Numbered from the stretch's first letter, positions 11,035 to 24,000 are shown. The stretch is 64,000 bases of DNA from Trema orientale (GCA_002914845.1 JXTC01000032.1:341255-405254); one strand, 5' to 3'. The notes: a model not told the origin generated them from the letters alone. Numbers and translations are program-made.

Positions 11035-11840
11035 GGGCCTGAGGAACAAAACTTAAGAAGGAAAACCACAAAATATATATATATATATACTAGTTGTGGG
11101 AGAACGTGCCTAAAGCACGTAGATCCGTTGTTTTATTTTATTTTTCTTTATAAGAAAGAAATAATACTAACAAATTGTCAATTGATGCAACACTTTATTA
11201 TATATTTGTTTGAAAATATGTTTCTTTAATTACGTAAACAAAATTACTAAATTATCTAATTTCTTGAAAAAAAAGTGAATTTATTTGAAAACAAAACCTA
11301 AAATCAAAGATGAATTTGATTGGAGTCTTTGAAATTCTCTTTTTCTCATGTATGAACTAATTTTTTTCCAGCTCAAATCTTCTAAGAATGTATAAGAATA
11401 ATTTTAAGAAAAAAAAAATATAAGAATGAAAAAGATACCACTCAGGAAAAAAAAAAGAATGAAAAAAAAACAGTTAAACATTATTAAGAGAAGATTAAAT
11501 ATAAAAATAACATAAATATACATATAAGTAGTCCCACACATTTCACATGTTTACCGTTACAAAATAGTAAAATCGGATATGTAAAGTAGATATAATATAT
11601 GAGACCCACTTTTATATTAATCTTTTTATCTTCTACAGAGACAATCACGGGAAGCTGAAATAAAAATAAATAAATATCAAAAATTTTTAACAATAAAAAA
11701 TAAGTAAATTATCTATTAATATAAATAAGACAAAAAAAATGTAAAAAAATATTTTAAAAAAGCAAACAAGCAGTTCCACAGCTTATTTGTTTTCTATAAT
11801 AGTAATAGATATATATATATATATGGGGCCTGAGGAACAA
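11035..11840. repeat. 15-bp direct repeat bracketing the Helitron
   Basis: GGGCCTGAGGAACAA occurs exactly at 11035-11049 and 11826-11840. Helitrons do not create target duplications, so this repeat should be older than, or independent of, the Helitron insertion. Confidence 0.7.
11090..11809 (-). mobile_element. Non-autonomous Helitron, 720 bp
   Basis: Read on the minus strand the segment begins TCTATTACTATTATAG after an A and ends with a hairpin (ACGTGC, loop TTTAG, GCACGT), ten bases, then CTAG followed by T. This is the canonical Helitron layout: 5'-TC, a 3' hairpin about 10-12 nt before CTRR, and insertion between A and T without target duplication. No Rep or helicase coding sequence is present, so it would depend on an autonomous partner. 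Both flanks are TA repeats, giving many A-T target dinucleotides. Confidence 0.75.
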
Positions 11841-11848
11841 TGAAAATG

Positions 11849-11855
11849 AAAAAAA
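11849..11855 (-). terminator. Pol III terminator of the tRNA gene
   Basis: A run of seven T on the minus strand starts three bases after the tRNA 3' end, which suits RNA polymerase III termination. Confidence 0.75.
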
Positions 11856-11858
11856 GGG

Positions 11859-11931
11859 CGCGCCAGATAGGGGTCGAACCTATGACCTTCTGCTTAGGAA
11901 ACAGACGCTCTATCCACTGAGCTACAGGCGC
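11859..11931 (-). tRNA. tRNA-Arg (anticodon CCT)
   Basis: The 73-nt minus-strand sequence starts GCGCCTGTAGCTCAGTGGAT and folds as a full cloverleaf. Its D arm includes the A box TAGCTCAGTGG. The anticodon stem TCTGT/GCAGA holds the seven-base loop TTCCTAA, so the anticodon is CCT and it reads AGG arginine codons. The T arm has ATAGG/CCTAT stems and a GGTTCGACC B box. The acceptor stem GCGCCTG/CTGGCGC pairs except for one T-T mismatch at position 6:67, with discriminator G. There is no intron, and CCA is not encoded. CAA-type motifs lie just upstream (minus strand CAAGCAAAG), as in many plant tRNA genes, and a T run follows. Confidence 0.95.
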
Positions 11932-14580
11932 TTTGCTTGCTAGAATGACTACACGAATTAATAAAGAGCAAGTACGTAACATAAAAGAAAGAAATAAAAG
12001 GTAGAAACCATATTTCCTTTGATGGCATATTTACTAAAGAGTAATGGGAATAATATATGGAGTAATGATTTTTATACAAAGATTTACTAAAATAAAAAAG
12101 AGAAAATATGTGGGGTCCACACAAATTTAAGAGAAAAGAATGGGAATATTTCCCTTACCAGCACTCTAAGAAGTCTGATTACCCTACCCGTAAACACTCA
12201 TTTTCTCTTTTTTAATTATTAAAATTGTAAAATACAATTTTACCCTAAAAAATCTATCTACTTTAAATCGTACATGCATTTAAAAGGACAATTTAGTAAA
12301 TATAACACATTCCCATTATTTTTCCTGGGTTAATTAAACAAATGAATAGTATTCTAATGAATATGATTCCCATTGCTATTAGTTTTTAGTAAACAACATA
12401 CTACAAATAATGATTTCCATACCCTTCTATTTTATTCCCATTCATTTTTTCTTTTATTTATCCCAATTACGATTACAGCGAAATAAATGTGCCATTAATG
12501 TGGAAGATTCTGACTTCAAATTCCACCTTTCTATCTTAAAAAAACGAATTAGAATTTCAAATTAAGATATTTATTAGGGGATTGGAAGTTTCTCCATGTT
12601 ATAAGGAGGTATTGTTAACTCTTTACAAAGATTTTGGGAAATGTAACACGTTATAAAGAGGTATTTTAGTGAGATTTTTAATATGCAAAAAGCATAGCTA
12701 GAGGGAAAAAAACGAACGAAGAACTCTTTTTTTTTTTTTTTTTTCTTTTTCAAATGAGAATTCATCCATATACTATTATAAGTAACTTTTGGACTCTAAA
12801 ATTTTTTTGAAAGTTATGCCAAACAAGTTCAATTTAACCAAAATTCAAAAGGGACCGTGACAGATATAGCCATTTACATATCAAACCCCCAGTCAATCTT
12901 ATATTTTCTTTTAACTTGCTAAAAAAATATATGTATATTCATAATTATTTAGCTTGAATTTTATGCAAAGCTCCCACAAAAGAATAGAAAATTATAGAAT
13001 AGTCCCATAAAATACATAAAATATAATTCTAGCCTCCAGGAGATGAAAGTGCTTGCTCTGTCCCCGGTGATATGTGATGAGTATGAGCCCTTTAATTTCG
13101 TTAAATCAATTTACGAGCAATCAAACTTGTCCTTCATCGCGAAGAACGAGAAAGCACCTTTTTTTTTTTTTTTGTATAAAAAAGAACAAGAAAGCATCCA
13201 TATTAGTAACATGAAAAAAAAAAAAAAANGATGAGTTCATAACTATTTCTCGCAAATTCGTATTTTATGCCAAATTATGTAGACGTTATTGTGTGATACT
13301 AATGTAAAAATTACGTGAAGCGGGATCCGTCCCAATTTATGTGCCTTCAATAGCTATTCCGTGAATATAAAATCCTCCTATTCATCTCAATCTTGTTGTG
13401 TTGTGAGTGTGACTTTGATTAAACATTTCTCTAACTTTTGCAACGACATTTGATTTGTATAAGATTAGTAACTCAAGTCCCCAAAAGCCCATAGTCTGTT
13501 CACGGGTGATTATCTTCACTTCCAAGCTCAATTTCTTAATCCTTAAAAACATACATGAAAAAAAAAAAAAAAAACAGTTATGAATTTAGATTTAATTATA
13601 ACTCTAGTGGTCTCATGCTGGTAACCGTTTTTCCTTATAATATGGAAGATCTCGGTTTAAATCCTGGCTAAAAAATAAGTATACTTTCAACTGAACATTT
13701 TTATTAAGGGATTGAATTTGTCCACATTATAAGGAGACCCCTCACTAAAATTTTGGTAAAAGTAACTACTTATTTTACCTAGATGTTTTTCATTATGAAT
13801 AATTCCTTTTATAGTGCAAAGGATTGTGAATCCAAAATTCGTATTCTTTACCAGAGAATAAGGAGATATGATTGATATATTAATCAAAATTCAAAAGGGG
13901 CCATGACACGTGATGAGTCCTTTAATTTTGATAAATCAACATACGAGCAATCAAACTCTCATGACATTAATCAAACAATTTTTATTTCTTATTTTGATCG
14001 TACACCGAAGCAAAGATATTATTTTGAAATATGCACATGTAGCACTCTTTTTGATTTGGTGGAGGAAGTTTCAATCCAGAATTATACATCACCAAACGCC
14101 ATGAGTATTTCTTTGTGAACATTTTCTTTCTCATAAGGTGCAATTAGATCTTATTCTCAACATTAATTACGCGTAAAACCCCACGTGAATTAATCTCAGT
14201 ACATGAAAAATACCATGTTCATAAAGCAGTACCATTTTTTTGGGGTCATGCATCACATAATCTTAAAAGTAGATTAATTTTCCCCAGAAAAAGTAACTGA
14301 AAAAAAAAAAACACAAAACAAAACAAAAAACGAAGTATGTTTAGCAACAAAACAAAACAAAAAATAAATAATTTTTTTATATTTATTTGGTTAATATTAG
14401 GTATCTCAACAAGTTTATCAAAATTTATTTGGTTAATATTAGGTATCTAAACCCTAAAATTTTTGTACAACACATTTGATAAATGAATTATTACTGTTCA
14501 ATTGATGTATTGAAATTTATACAGATAAATTTAAAACTATTTATCAATTGAACGCATGTATTAGTATTAAAATTTTAATT
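11932..14580. other. Intergenic region with degenerate duplicated blocks
   Basis: No supported gene. Blocks from about 12570-13120 recur in diverged form at about 13700-13960: a TTATAAGGAG(.) segment (12600 and 13726), an AAAATTCAAAAGGG segment (12840 and 13888) and an ACGAGCAATCAAACT segment (13111 and 13944). A single N lies at 13230 after an A run. Another direct repeat, ATTTATTTGGTTAATATTAG, occurs at 14382 and 14425. Confidence 0.5.
13595..13690 (+). mobile_element. Possible tRNA-derived SINE fragment
   Basis: GGTTTAAATCC at about 13654-13664 resembles a Pol III B box, and TGGTCTCATGCTGG about 45 bp upstream could be an A box. A related B-box-like string occurs near 12513. Boundaries and tail are unclear. 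Confidence 0.3.
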
Positions 14581-14867
14581 TTTGTTGGGATTTTATTTTT
14601 TGAAAAAAATTCCTTGGTCGAGTAAAAAAGGAACCCCGCCATTGGTTGGGGCACTCTCAAAAGGACAAGTGGCCAACTTTCACATTTGCTTTATTTATTC
14701 ATTTATTTGCTCTTCTAGTAGTATTTGTCTTCTTTTTCCTCCATTAGAACTAATCCTCAAGTCACCACAGAGGAACCAAAAAAAAAAAAAAAAGGGAAAA
14801 GGAATGAAATGAAATGGTTTCGATTCACATCTTCGATTCTTACTGGTCTTCTTTTCTGGTTATTATC

Positions 14868-14875
14868 TATATATA
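14868..14875 (+). promoter_or_regulatory. Putative TATA box of the MYB gene
   Basis: TATATATA sits about 620 bp before the MYB start codon and just ahead of a CT-rich leader-like sequence (14885-15440). If used, the 5' UTR would be near 590 nt unless it is spliced. Confidence 0.4.
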
Positions 14876-15209
14876 CATTTACCTTTTCTCTTTCTTCTCC
14901 TCAAAGAAACCAACCAAGTAACTATTTTCCCGCTCCTCTCTACCTCTGATTCCCTAGACTAGTATCTCTCTTTTTCCTCAACTGGGTCTTCTTACTTTCT
15001 CCACCGTCTTCGACCCACCTTTGGATTCGGTCCTCTTATTTTATTTCAATTTTTCTTTTTCTTGGGAGTTTGGATTTGCTAGAGTGGTATAAAGTCTTTT
15101 ACTTTTTTGGAGCTTATTTCCTGAAAAATCTGATATTTAACACCAAGGTTCAGAATTTTCATCTGGGGTTTGCTTTTTTTCTTCTCTGGGGTCTATAGTT
15201 TATACCTAT

Positions 15210-15257
15210 ATGGTATCAGATTTCTCATTCTTTTTCCAAGATTCTCACCGATTCTGA
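15210..15257 (+). other. Upstream ORF 1 in the MYB leader (15 aa)
   Basis: ATG GTA TCA GAT opens a 15-codon frame closed by TGA, well before the main start codon. It lies in the presumed 5' UTR and is relevant only if that stretch is not spliced out. Confidence 0.35.
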
Positions 15258-15339
15258 AAAGTGGGTCTTTTTTAGATTCTTTAGTTTAGGCTATTAAGCA
15301 AAGGAGATTCTTGATTCCCATTAAAAGATTCTTCATTCA

Positions 15340-15459
15340 ATGTCTTTTAAATCATTGTTTCAACCTCAGATTTCTTCTGCCTTTACTCTCTGGTTTCTCA
15401 CTCTCATCTCTCTCTCTCTCTCTCTGGCCAAAGTTAAGAACTGGGGTATGAGTTTTTGA
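15340..15459 (+). other. Upstream ORF 2 in the MYB leader (39 aa)
   Basis: ATG TCT TTT AAA opens a 39-codon frame ending in TGA 35 bp before the main ATG. Its product would be hydrophobic and Ser/Leu-rich because it reads through a (CT)n tract at about 15409-15426. It could reduce translation of the main ORF if it remains in the mature mRNA. Confidence 0.4.
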
Positions 15460-15494
15460 GCTTAGTATTGAGTCACCTATTATAGCTCACTAGT

Positions 15495-16600
15495 ATGGAA
15501 ACTCTACACCCTTCTTCGTCTTTGTCGAGTTCGAGTTGGCTTTTCCAAGGGAGCCAGAGCTCAGAATGGACTAAAGAAGAGAACAAGAAGTTTGAGAGTG
15601 CTTTAGCTATATTTGATGAAACGACACCAAATAGGTGGGTTAAGGTGGCGGAAATGATTCCAGGGAAGTCAGTGTTTGATGTGATTAAGCAGTACAAGGA
15701 ACTAGAGGAAGATGTTAGTGATATAGAAGCTGGGAGGTTCCCAATTCCCGGGTACCTTACTTCTCCTTTCTCATTTGAGTTGGTTGATGATCGTGATTGC
15801 TTTAGAAAGAGGCCTGTCTCGGCTCGAGGTTCTGATCATGAAAGAAAAAAAGGAGTTCCTTGGACCAAAGACGAGCACACGTGAGTACCTCTATATATAT
15901 ATATATATATATATAGACATACATATATGTTTGTGTCTGTGTATATGTTGAATATGTGTTATGGAGTAACCTTGTTAATTTGGTATGGAATCATATATTC
16001 CAACTGGGTTTCTTTCTTTTGTTGTGTATGTTTTTATTTGATTTAGTTATTGATCTGAGATGTTACATGGTAATAATGGCTTTTTACAGGAGGTTTTTGC
16101 TAGGACTGATGAAATATGGTAAAGGGGATTGGAGAAATATCTCAAGGAATTTCGTTGTCACTAAGACCCCAACACAGGTGGCTAGTCATGCCCAAAAGTA
16201 CTATCTAAGGCAGCATTCAGGGGGGAAAGATAAAAGGAGACCAAGTATACATGACTTCACTACCTTCAATCTCACAGAAACTACTACTTCAGAAAATAAC
16301 ATTGGTCCTTTCTTAGACCAGTCCTCTGTGATTCCACCACTACAGATGTCTACTGAAGAAGCGCAGAAAGTGCTACGCAATTGGAACATTCCTAGCGATG
16401 AAGAAGAGGCACTCATGGTTTTGGGCTCTGCTTGTGGCAATCTTTTCATGTCATCTTCACCATATGATCAGATTGCTCCTAGTGGACTTAAATTGCCTCT
16501 AGGCCAAAATCTCTTTGGTGGTGCTCGTTATGCAGCTCAGACGAAACCACAAGCTTCGATTTTTGAAGTGCAACCGTCGAGATATCAAGCACGTGGATAA
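15495..16600 (+). CDS. DIVARICATA-like MYB transcription factor (two MYB repeats, SHAQKY type)
   Basis: Exons are 15495-15880 and 16090-16600 (phase 2 junction within a Thr codon), giving 298 aa. The first MYB/SANT repeat (about residues 24-77) contains [13 protein letters not shown] and the Pro-rich PIPGY end typical of DIV and RADIALIS relatives. The second repeat (about 120-172) contains [16 protein letters not shown] and [12 protein letters not shown] with SHAQKY at 161-166. That motif marks the R-R/CCA1-like I-box-binding class. The nuclear protein is expected to bind DNA through repeat 2 and to interact with RAD-type and DRIF partners through repeat 1. The C-terminal part is not conserved in an obvious way. 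The leader is long and CT-rich with two short ORFs. The intron carries a TA repeat. The family is large, so the exact orthologue is uncertain. Confidence 0.95.
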
Positions 16601-19600
16601 AGGAAAGCACTGAAGCAGTCTTATTTGTTTGTATTTATGAAATGGAATGTCGTCTGAAAGTGTTCAGTGTAATTTCAGTTTTCAGTACTCTTGTCATGGT
16701 TTTGTATGAAGTACAAAGTTGTTGAACATTAAAGGCAGACGAAATTTGGTAATGTTCTAATGTAATAGTCTCAACCATGAAATTGAATTCAAAGTGCACT
16801 TGAAACTTTGCTTTTTCTGGTAATCCTTAGCATTGTTTAGCCATGAAGTCATTACTAATGACTATAAAAAACGCCATTGGTTCGGTAACATCTGATATCA
16901 TTAGTTCCATATGCTCAGTTTCGCACAAGCTAATGTTTCTAGTAATGTCATGCAGATTGGAAAATCTAGATGCAGTCTGGTCTTGTTCTGCTAAGTCATG
17001 ATTTGCTCTTCTTACCATATTCATCATCATAGATAACTAGAATAATAATCTTCTGACTAGATAATAAGAACTACTTTCTGTTTTCATATGAGAAATTAAT
17101 CTAATGATTTAATCGGGAATAATCGCACTTTTACTCAGAGGATAGTTCTACAATAGCTGCATAAAAATCGGACATGTCATCAGGTGATGTGGCCAAAGGA
17201 GCTGACTCAGTAGGCACTCTTACTGAACTGTCCACTGTATTTGATTGCCAACTTTTCTATTAAGAACTTTTCGCCATTGTTTGCTTTGCGCACCCAATAT
17301 GGCCAAGTTGACCAAGCTAACAATCAGTTAGTCGATGCTGAGTTTGCATTCCACTTAATAAGAGCATCCCTTTGCTTCAATCTGTTGTAGAATATACCAC
17401 GTAACAATAACAAATGTGTAAAATTTTTCGAGTCATCATTTACTTTTTCTTGCAGCCTTTACCAATCCAAATTTGCCTTTTCATTGCTGTTTCTGTTTCA
17501 TCCAACCCAATTGTAAATGGTGGCAAAGCCTATTCCATCATTGGGATCATTGTGCTCCTTTTTTTAACAGTCTCTTGGAACATCATACTTTATTGTGAAT
17601 CCAACCCATAAATGAGAACTCACAGCTGTGAATTTATTTCCTGTCGACTAAAAGGTTCTAGCTTTTGGATTATGCAGAACACACTATTGACTGCTCCTTG
17701 ACCTTTGAAGGCTGCAATGGTGCTTTGTAATGTACTAAGCCTTAAAATTTTCTTCTTTTTTGTTTGGTATGAAAGATTTCAAGTCAATGATTTTGACACA
17801 ATGACTCATTCGGTTCCTAAAATAAGAAGAAATAAGATGGCTTTAAAGTTCCTTTCAAGCAAAAGAAATAATTGTCGTAAGTGGTCTGTCGTAGCAAAAG
17901 TATACAAATAACTAGGTAAAAAAAAAAATTGAAAGGGGGTAAAAGTTGATATGATAGGATCTATGGTATAACTTAGAAGGAGTTTATAAGAAATTTCATG
18001 TCATTTATCAATTACAGTAAAGAAAATGCAAGGATTTTCATGTGTGGTTAAATTCTTTGGTACATAGTTACATGACCATGGGGTCTCACATAAAGAATGG
18101 GGTTTGATGATGATCACTATCTCAAAGGTATTCAGGAGTTCCACAAATGACAAAATATTGGAATAAACAATACAATTCATGTTACTTAATATGCCTACTA
18201 CTGTGTTTGTTTTCTTTAGGTTGGCTTTGTGGGTTCTACGACCACAAATGTTGCTGCTACAACTATTATGTAAAGCTGAGTAAGTGCATTCATGTCACTT
18301 TGCACATATCATTTTCTAAACCACGCATTTAGGCACTAAAAAGTTTCAAAGCAACTTACACGAGCAATATGATTATCCTTTTTAACTTTTTAAATTGGCA
18401 TATGACATAACTTTCAACTTTAAATTGTGATTTTTTTTTTTCCCTTTCATTATGAGTCATCTTTTTTGCAAGTTGCAGAGAAAGCACTCTAATCACTTTA
18501 TTCTATATTTGATCAAACCTTTTAAGCAGCTTGGACTGTACCCTTTTGGCTACTCTTTTCCCTTTAATTACATCAACTAAAGAGGAAAGCATTCATTAAA
18601 TATATTCTTATTAATCACTCCCTCAAAGTCCTTTAATAGAATTTCAGGGCCATGTTCATTCACAACACCCCTTCTTCCCCTGCCTTGCATAGCGAGATGG
18701 TTCTAGAATTAGGCCCACATAATCTTTGCAGATAATTTTCCAGGAGAGCATTTTGTTATCAAATCTTAGTACTAAACTGATAAAGACAAATTTTTGACAA
18801 TATTGATATACTTATATAATACAACTTGTTTATTCTTTGCTCATATGGACGTATAAACTAAAGGATGCTGCTATCAAATTGCTTACAAAGTCAAAAACAG
18901 TCTAGTACTAAAACATTTTCACAGTTGGGAATTGATGCCTGAAGTGCACCATACTGTGTTTTGACCCTTGGAGAAGCTGTGGTTGGTGGTCTTAAGGAGA
19001 AAAAGGGACCCAGAAGCAAAATTATAAAACTCATTATTATGCAGACGATAATTGTTGGGAAGAAATTCTGCAGACTGGCTATGGTCTTCAAACCCATTAT
19101 TGGACCCAAGAATATTATGAAAACATATGGGGAGAATAAAATATATATATATATATATTATATGTGTGTTTATATGCAATCGAAGTAGGTCATTTGAAAA
19201 TTCTTATTCCAACTACTAATTAAAATTGACTTCACCTTCTGGGAGTCATCTGTTAGTGCCATCTTTTGTATGGGGAAAAGAAAGTCTACTACTGAGCAAA
19301 TCTTGGTGTAATGGTGTTGACATTCTTCCATTTTCATTCTTCTTATGCTTTCCAATAATTCAAATTTTCCGTATCATTGTCAAAGTGCTTGTCATATTCA
19401 CCGAACTTCTCCGAAACCCAAAGACCTTAGAAAACCAGAAAATGAAAATTTTCTCCAAGTTCTTTCTCTCTCCCCCCCTCTCTCTTGCTTTGCATTTTCT
19501 CTTGACACAATCTACATAATAATCTTCTTCACACCATCCAAACTCATAAACTAGACAATCTGCATAGGGGTTTCAGACAGTACCCAGTATACGATATTTT

Positions 19601-20640
19601 CTGAGTGTACAAGCTAGACCAACATGCCAAGATGACCTCATCTCATGTGTATATTACACATGAACACATTGCCGCTTGCAACAAGACTCCGTGCCAAGAT
19701 CAAGTTGACATTTTGGAGTAGTGCACTAATCATGGCAAGAGCGCGAATCCTAGAATTATACGCAAACTGCAAAAGGGCTTCTTTAGAAACAAAGTGATCA
19801 GTGATCAAATTTATATGGTACCTGTTATAATCAATAGCTACCTTGTCATATGTCAGAAAATGGAGGAATTAAACTATACAATACTAGTAGAAGACCACAA
19901 AATGAGAACATATATTATAAAGAAATTACTTGTAATGCAAAATTAAGAACTAACTAAAGATCAATAAGAGTGAAAAGAGTAATCACTGGAGAACAGAACA
20001 AAAGTGAATGTTACTAGCTTGCTAGTAGAACCACGTGTACCTAAAATAGACTTTTAACATCTAATCTAAATGTAGGGAACATGAACTCAACATAGTCAAG
20101 AATGAAAGGGCAATTTGAACACGAGCAGATGCTAAAGACAACCGAGTGACAGTACAGCTGAACAACATTGATTACGTCGAGCGAAATTATAGGCTCTACC
20201 TATGCAATGTGGAAGGTGATTCAAGTCAAAGAGACGGCTAAAGCAGCAAATGTCGTTGATCATAAGATATAATGGCCTTTGAAAAACCTGTAGATACGGC
20301 CAAATTTATGTGATTGCTACAAAGATTTTAAATGCCAAAATGATTGAAGGCTTCTGTTAATTCAAAGTTCTACAAATATGACCGTATACTGACAATATCT
20401 TCGTCAAATGAAGGTAGACATCACGTGTCTCTGCTATAAGCTCTATGAGCTTATTGGTGTCTAACCAAGAATAAGGGTATATTATTAACGATTTTACAGA
20501 GATTATTGAATAAGACAAGCCTACCAAGTCTTTATGCTTACGAAATAAACCTGATCATCAACATTGTGCTTTTTTTTTTGTCCCCCTTTCTTTTCATGCT
20601 GAAAAGTTCGTATCGTAAGTAGCTAACATAATTGAGAGAC
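16601..20640. other. Intergenic region between MYB and COI1
   Basis: The first 150 bp are the probable MYB 3' UTR. The rest holds no gene I can support. On the minus strand, short coding-like stretches occur at about 17635-17735 (reading FKGQGAVNSVFCIIQKLEPF), 17140-17240 (ending MSDFYAAIVELSSE) and 16827-17030. They are unlinked and unrecognised. A TA microsatellite lies at about 19141-19158. Confidence 0.4.
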
Positions 20641-21061
20641 ATTATCAAGAAAAATTACTCGACTCATATTCATAAACAGGGTATATACCCACGTTATGCT
20701 CAATCACAGCAACAATTACTTTTGGGTGAAAAGAAATAAATAAATAACAGTAACAATTTCCAGCAATATACCAACGCACAGGTGAAGATACAAGTGCACC
20801 ACAGGGAAGAAAATCTAAGCTAACTGCTAATGGCTGGGAACGAAAACTGTATTCCATCAAAAGACTGCAAATGTTTTCAGATTACACGAGAAACCCAAAC
20901 TTATTAAAGGACTAAAGTCTAGAATTGAAAAAAGATAAAAAGGGGAATCATAAATTAAAACCATCTCAGCAAAAAAGCAAAGGGAAAAAGTCAACATGAA
21001 TTTATGAACAAGGCGTGGCAAAAGAGTGGGAAAAAAGGACGAAAAAGTTGTATGTACAGCT

Positions 21062-24000
21062 CTACGAGGGAATCAAGGCTTCTGGATCCAAGGGAATCAC
21101 AGTATCTGGAAAATCTGTTCTTTGTCCGGCAAGGGAGTAGTAGGCAAGTATATGAGCTGGATGTTCAACCATCAAAGCTTCCCCGAGTTGATCAGGAACC
21201 ATAACTCGTCTTGAAGGAATCAACTCGATATTCCAAAACGGGCGAGCCATTGCTAGTAGATCACGACCAGGCGCAGTTGCAGATGCTCTATAGCCCTGCA
21301 CCCACAAGTACCTGAGGGAAGTCAGCTGCATCACTGCATTAGCGAGCGCATGCTCGCTGAAGCAGCAGCCCCTCATCTCTAGTTTTTGCAGGCTAGGACA
21401 GCCCCTAGAGAACTTCAAAAGTCCCTGATCAGATTCCCCAACATAACCCAGAAGCATCCACCTTATATTTTGACTGTACTGACCAATATATTCGAGACCC
21501 CTATCAGTCAAGCCCCCAGGTCGGAGATAGAGAGCGAACCTTCTAAGCTTTTCACAGCCCATCAAAAGAGCTCGAACTCCATTGTCAAGTGGTAAGTCTG
21601 TTATCCTCTCTTCTCTATCAAGTAGGACTAGGCGAAAATCACAAAGGTTCTTAGAGTAGGTACCAATGCATTCCAGTGATGAATTTGTAATATCGGAAAC
21701 GTAGACAGCCAAGTATTCCAGTTCAAGACAGCCCTGAGCCAGAGCAATTAAACCCCTTTGCGAGACAACACCTTCTTCATCCTCCATCCCTTGCTCATCA
21801 TCACCACGCTCGATTCTAAGCCTCTTTAGTCTCTTGCAACTCTGAGCAAGAACTTCCAATCCTCTATCTCCAATGACATTCCTTGTCTGTTCATTTACAA
21901 AAATTGATTATCAGTACAAATTTCCAGAACAGTTATGAATCCAAAACAGAAGCACTTGAGAAAAACTCCCCCATGGTGCACCAATTGTCAAAATGTGCAC
22001 TCTGGCAGAATGGAATATATCCTTAAAGTATCTTGGAAAAATACCAGTATTGGAGATTGAACAACAAAGTAAATCGTTTAATTAAATATAAGTTTGGAAC
22101 GTGCATTAAAAAAGGAAATTATACAATTATATTTTTTATGGATATGCTCAATCATGCATAAACAACAAATAAACAAGAATCCTAAAGAAACAGAGACCTC
22201 ACATGATAACACCATGATAGACACAAACACATGCACAATGGAACAAGTATTGAAAGCACAAGAAATGGGCTAGTGATCTACCTCAAGCTCTTCCAAGTTG
22301 GGACACCTTTGAATCAACGTACAATGATCCTCTGTATTAAGCAAGGCATAGAGAAGATCCAACTTTTTGAGCAGGTTTGCCAATGGGAATACTATTGGGA
22401 TTTCATTATTCCCCAAGTAAGTTAGACCTAAACGGCACAGTCTTTGTGGTAATGATATAGCAGAGTACTTGTCCGGTTGCTCGTTGAAGGAACCCCCACA
22501 AAATTCTTCTAATGAGTCTGCAGCACGAAAGAAATCCACAAGGTCCAAGATTTCACAATCACTGATCTTCACAGAAACCAATGAGCGACAATTCCTGGCT
22601 ATGAGTGCCAGGTCCTCAAACTTGACTTTGGCAAGATCCGTCATGTAAAAATTTAAAGTCTCAAGAACTGAATTGTTCACAGCAAGCTCATGCAGCCATT
22701 CACCATCTTTGTCATTTATTGAGCTCTCTTCCAAAAACAAGGTTCTTAAATTCCTGAAGCAAATACAACAATTTAACAATTGCAACAGTATCAATTAACA
22801 TCGAGGTTCCAGAATCAACAGCTTGGTTTAGTTTGAGAGGAAGCTGCATAGCATATCTACTTATTCCTCTAAGATAAGCACAGAGATTTATAGCATCAAT
22901 ATAAAACTTCACAGATAATCCACAATATCAAGATGACCGGCTATAAAGTATTGCAATAAGGGTGTTTTATATGACCTTATCAAACATAAACACATTGATC
23001 AAGTGAGACAAATCAGGCATACAAATAAAAAAAGAAAACAAAAAAAAAAAGGTATGGACACAATTCTAAATGCAACAGCACAAGTTACATCATCACAAAT
23101 AAACATCAATATCAAAATGAATACGTGAATTAGCGATTGTCTACTGTATGACTCCAGTCAATCCAATTCATTCCCTGTCTAGGAGCATTATTGTAGTTAA
23201 TCATTATCTACCCTTCCACAATGTTATTTTTCCCTGACTCATTGTTACTATATTCCCCCCTCCCGAAAACTAAAATAAAATAAAATAAATAAAAAAAGCA
23301 AAAAATAAATAAAAAAATTCCTGTTTCACTTCACTATATCAGATCCATTTAGGCAAAAGGCTTGTAGAAAGAAAACGAAAATCGTAGAAGATAACATTCA
23401 CAATATCACATCCATTTAGGCAAAAGGCTCATAGAAAGAAAAAGAAAATCATACCAGATACAGAACTAAGTAAAATGCAAAGGTCAAACAATAGGTTGGT
23501 GATGCCTAGAAGGGACAGTGGGGCAATAAGGGAGAAACTTCTGTGACTCTGAGGACATTGGGTTGGGGGGAGAACAGGAATGTAACCAACATTCAATTAC
23601 TTCTGGAATCTCAACTGATATAAATGTATTTGGCACCTCAAGAGCAGTTTACGTACAACCTCACTGAGACTAAAGACTACTAATTCTAGATGTATTAACA
23701 AAAATGGACATGACGAAATAACTCAAAAGGGATCCTTAAGAAATGAGGCTTTAACTATTGAAGCTAACAATTAAACCAAAGATATATTTCTAACTGCAGC
23801 CATATGGTGATCAAAATAAAAAAGAAACATAAACAAGAAATGGGGAAAAAGAGAAGTCGAACCCTACAAGCCTAATTTCGAAACATTAGGCTTTACTTCT
23901 CAACTCTTCTTTTCTTGCTTTTATATATTTGTAATGAGAATTTCTTGCAACTATCTTCAAAAAGACCAGCCTTCCAAGCAGATTGCCAGCAGAAATTAAC

